Source: JBMYYR01 sp965243605 (GTDB lineage Bacteria > Bacteroidota > Bacteroidia > Flavobacteriales > CAJXXR01). From it: a stretch of DNA of 64,000 nucleotides. The stretch is from assembly GCA_965243605.1 (NCBI GenBank), contig CBDEVQ010000123.1, positions 17,684-81,683 on the forward strand, in the 5' to 3' direction. The notes beneath the pieces were generated by a model that was not told the origin of the DNA, made no database searches, and worked only from the letters and a program-made list of their open reading frames with translations. Of this stretch, positions 62,687-64,000 are shown piece by piece (positions within the stretch are counted from its first letter, which is position 1; the number at the start of each line of letters is the position of its first letter). The position numbers were made by a program, and so were the translations under genes.

Positions 62687-62694
62687 TATATTTG
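62687..62694 (+). promoter_or_regulatory. Promoter -7 box, family copy 4
   Basis: TATATTTG, 43 bases before the ATG. Confidence 0.65.
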
Positions 62695-62737
62695 TAATGT
62701 AATCAAAAACAAAGTTTAACAACAAAAACAAAACAAG

Positions 62738-63301
62738 ATGAAAAAGTTTGCATTAACATTAGGATTAGCATTAGTAGGTACAATGGCATTTGCTCAAGAT
62801 GATTTAGATGATAGTCACCAAATTTCTTTCGCTATTCCAGCAACAAGTATCTTAGATATTGAAGGACCTGGAGGAAACAATGGAATTAACTTTACACCAG
62901 AAGCGATTACTGAGGCTGGTAATGCATTCGACTTCAATTTATCTAACTCAGCACTTTGGTTAAACTACTCTAACATTAAAGCCAGTGCAGAAACAACTAG
63001 AAAAGTTACTGTAGGAATGACTAACGATTTACCAACAGGAATGACTCTAACGGTTGCTGCTGGATCAGATGCTGGAAATGGTAACGGAGTAAAAGGAACA
63101 CCTAATGCTTCTGCTATTACGTTAGCAAACGGTTCTTCTTCTACTATTATTACTGGAATTGGAAGTGCTTATACTGGAAACGGTATTAACAACGGACACC
63201 AGTTAACATATAACTTATCGTTTGATGATGCAGAATTCCAAACATTAAGTGCTGACCTTAACGAATCGGTTACGATTACTTACACTATTGCAGACGAGTA
63301 A
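62738..63301 (+). CDS. Secreted ILDIEGPGGNN-family protein, copy 4
   Basis: 187 residues with the same protein as copies 1 and 2 but flanks like those of copy 3. This mosaic pattern (coding type of one pair, flanks of the other) fits gene conversion among copies. The strong, identical promoter, A/C-rich leader and terminator suggest high and uniform expression of all copies. Confidence 0.75.
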   Translation: MKKFALTLGLALVGTMAFAQDDLDDSHQISFAIPATSILDIEGPGGNNGINFTPEAITEAGNAFDFNLSNSALWLNYSNIKASAETTRKVTVGMTNDLPTGMTLTVAAGSDAGNGNGVKGTPNASAITLANGSSSTIITGIGSAYTGNGINNGHQLTYNLSFDDAEFQTLSADLNESVTITYTIADE

Positions 63302-63340
63302 GATTTTTTCCTCACACATATTTAAATAGTTAATAAGAGA

Positions 63341-63369
63341 AGGCCAGATGTAGATCTGGTCTTTTTTTT
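63341..63369 (+). terminator. Terminator, family copy 4
   Basis: AGGCCAGAT/ATCTGGTCT stem with GTAG loop; one G-T pair replaces the A-T pair of the other copies. A T-run follows. Confidence 0.85.
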
Positions 63370-63394
63370 GTGCTTATTTTTCCGATTGTAAAAA

Positions 63395-64000
63395 TGTTCA
63401 GTTAGAGTGGTTTACGACGTTAGGAGGAAATTGTATCGAGAACAGATTACTTGTAAGGTTTATTGGGGTTCAGTTAAATATACTTTATGATGTAATTTAT
63501 TGTACTTCGGCGTTAAAGGCGCTTGGCCTCTTCATTTTACCATGATGTAAAACGAAGCAAAATATCTAGTCAAAATGAGGTATACCCTGCGGGACGTTCT
63601 CTTTCGGTACTCCGGGCTCCTTTTGCTTACGACTCCGTCAGTAAACAAACGCCACTATATACCTTCGTTCTCTTATTCTTCATTTTGACACTACAGACTC
63701 GTTTATTTAGTGGAGGTAATATAGACCGTTAAAATGCGGTTTTAGTGAACGAAAAGGTGAAATGGCGTTTCGACTAAGGAGAAGAACGAATGATTTTTTG
63801 CAAAAAGTAAAGATCCAGTGGATCTTTAAATGAATGAAAGGGCGGTAGCCTAAAGCCTGTAACCTTGATAATGAACGATGCGGAGCAAAAACATCATTTT
63901 AACTTGATTTTTTTGTTTCTTTTTTTTATCAAGAACACCCGACCGATAGCGAATCGTTGAATCCATTTAAAACAAACAACCATTCAAAAAAAAGAAAATC
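63395..64000. repeat. Noncoding repeat-rich region at the window end
   Basis: A REP-like element (GTTTACGACGTTAGGAGG, GTATCGAGAACAG) spans about 63403-63450. From about 63520 the base composition rises in GC (CTGCGGGACGTTC, GGTACTCCGGGCTCC), which is unlike the neighbouring DNA. A perfect dyad TAAAGATCCA/TGGATCTTTA lies at 63808-63828, and a CTTGAT...ATCAAG dyad around a T-rich loop near 63904-63935. The 69-codon frame at 63523-63732 has no protein-like features. I see no gene; this looks like a dispersed repeat or mobile-element remnant. Confidence 0.45.

Noticed and set aside
63523..63732. 69-codon plus-strand frame
   Set aside because: Composition is not protein-like for this genome, the region has shifted base composition and dyads, and no domain is visible.

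Overview
The window comes from a low-GC member of the Bacteroidota, most likely a marine-type Flavobacteriia/Flavobacteriales. Three things support this. Many secreted proteins end in a type IX secretion (T9SS) type A sorting domain. Promoters match the Bacteroidota -7 box TAnnTTTG, and start codons lack Shine-Dalgarno sequences. Families such as DUF4199, GEVED-domain proteins and GIGTTNP-type fibre proteins are typical of this group. Family or genus cannot be fixed from sequence alone. No rRNA, tRNA or CRISPR array was seen.

Layout. 1-0.9 kb: 3' part of a PD-(D/E)XK restriction-type nuclease gene. 1.2-9.2 kb: secreted leucine-rich-repeat-like T9SS proteins, two small membrane genes flanked by two copies of an sRNA-like element (2.5 and 3.9 kb), and an IS3-family element (about 4.28-5.51 kb) that splits a surface-protein gene into two identifiable halves. 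9.5-18.7 kb: small unknown genes, an SRAP protein, a GEVED T9SS protein, an outer-membrane barrel, a T9SS protein, a DinB-like protein and a diverged member of a secreted-protein family that recurs at the right end. 18.9-28 kb: an SGNH hydrolase, then a compact forward block with smpB, two DUF4199 membrane proteins, a glycosyltransferase, a YwqK/MORN-type protein, a subtilisin with T9SS tail, a nitronate monooxygenase/FabK-like enzyme and an acyl-CoA synthetase.

28.3-39 kb is the most striking locus: a gene of about 10.6 kb for a fibre-like protein of about 3,540 residues, built from 21 copies of a modular repeat whose period changes only in 30-nt steps. It ends in a C1q/TNF-like head that is separated from the stalk by a one-base frameshift. 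39-50.7 kb holds two T9SS proteins that share GCTD...DDGSC repeats and a second module. Between them lie an NhaC antiporter, a YggS-type PLP protein, an outer-membrane barrel, a GNAT acetyltransferase and an MFS transporter.

50.8-64 kb: a Crp/Fnr regulator with a clear promoter, a TIGR02757 protein, two paralogous carboxypeptidase-regulatory-like proteins, a WG-repeat protein, lipoproteins, a YdcF/SanA protein, a TonB-domain lipoprotein and an FkbM methyltransferase. Interspersed are four nearly identical copies of a 187-residue secreted protein, each with its own promoter, A-rich leader and terminator. Around them sit many small palindromic intergenic repeats, including a tandem array at 59.9-60.3 kb. 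The window reads as a surface/secretome-rich accessory region around a small housekeeping block, shaped by gene duplication, repeat expansion and one IS insertion.
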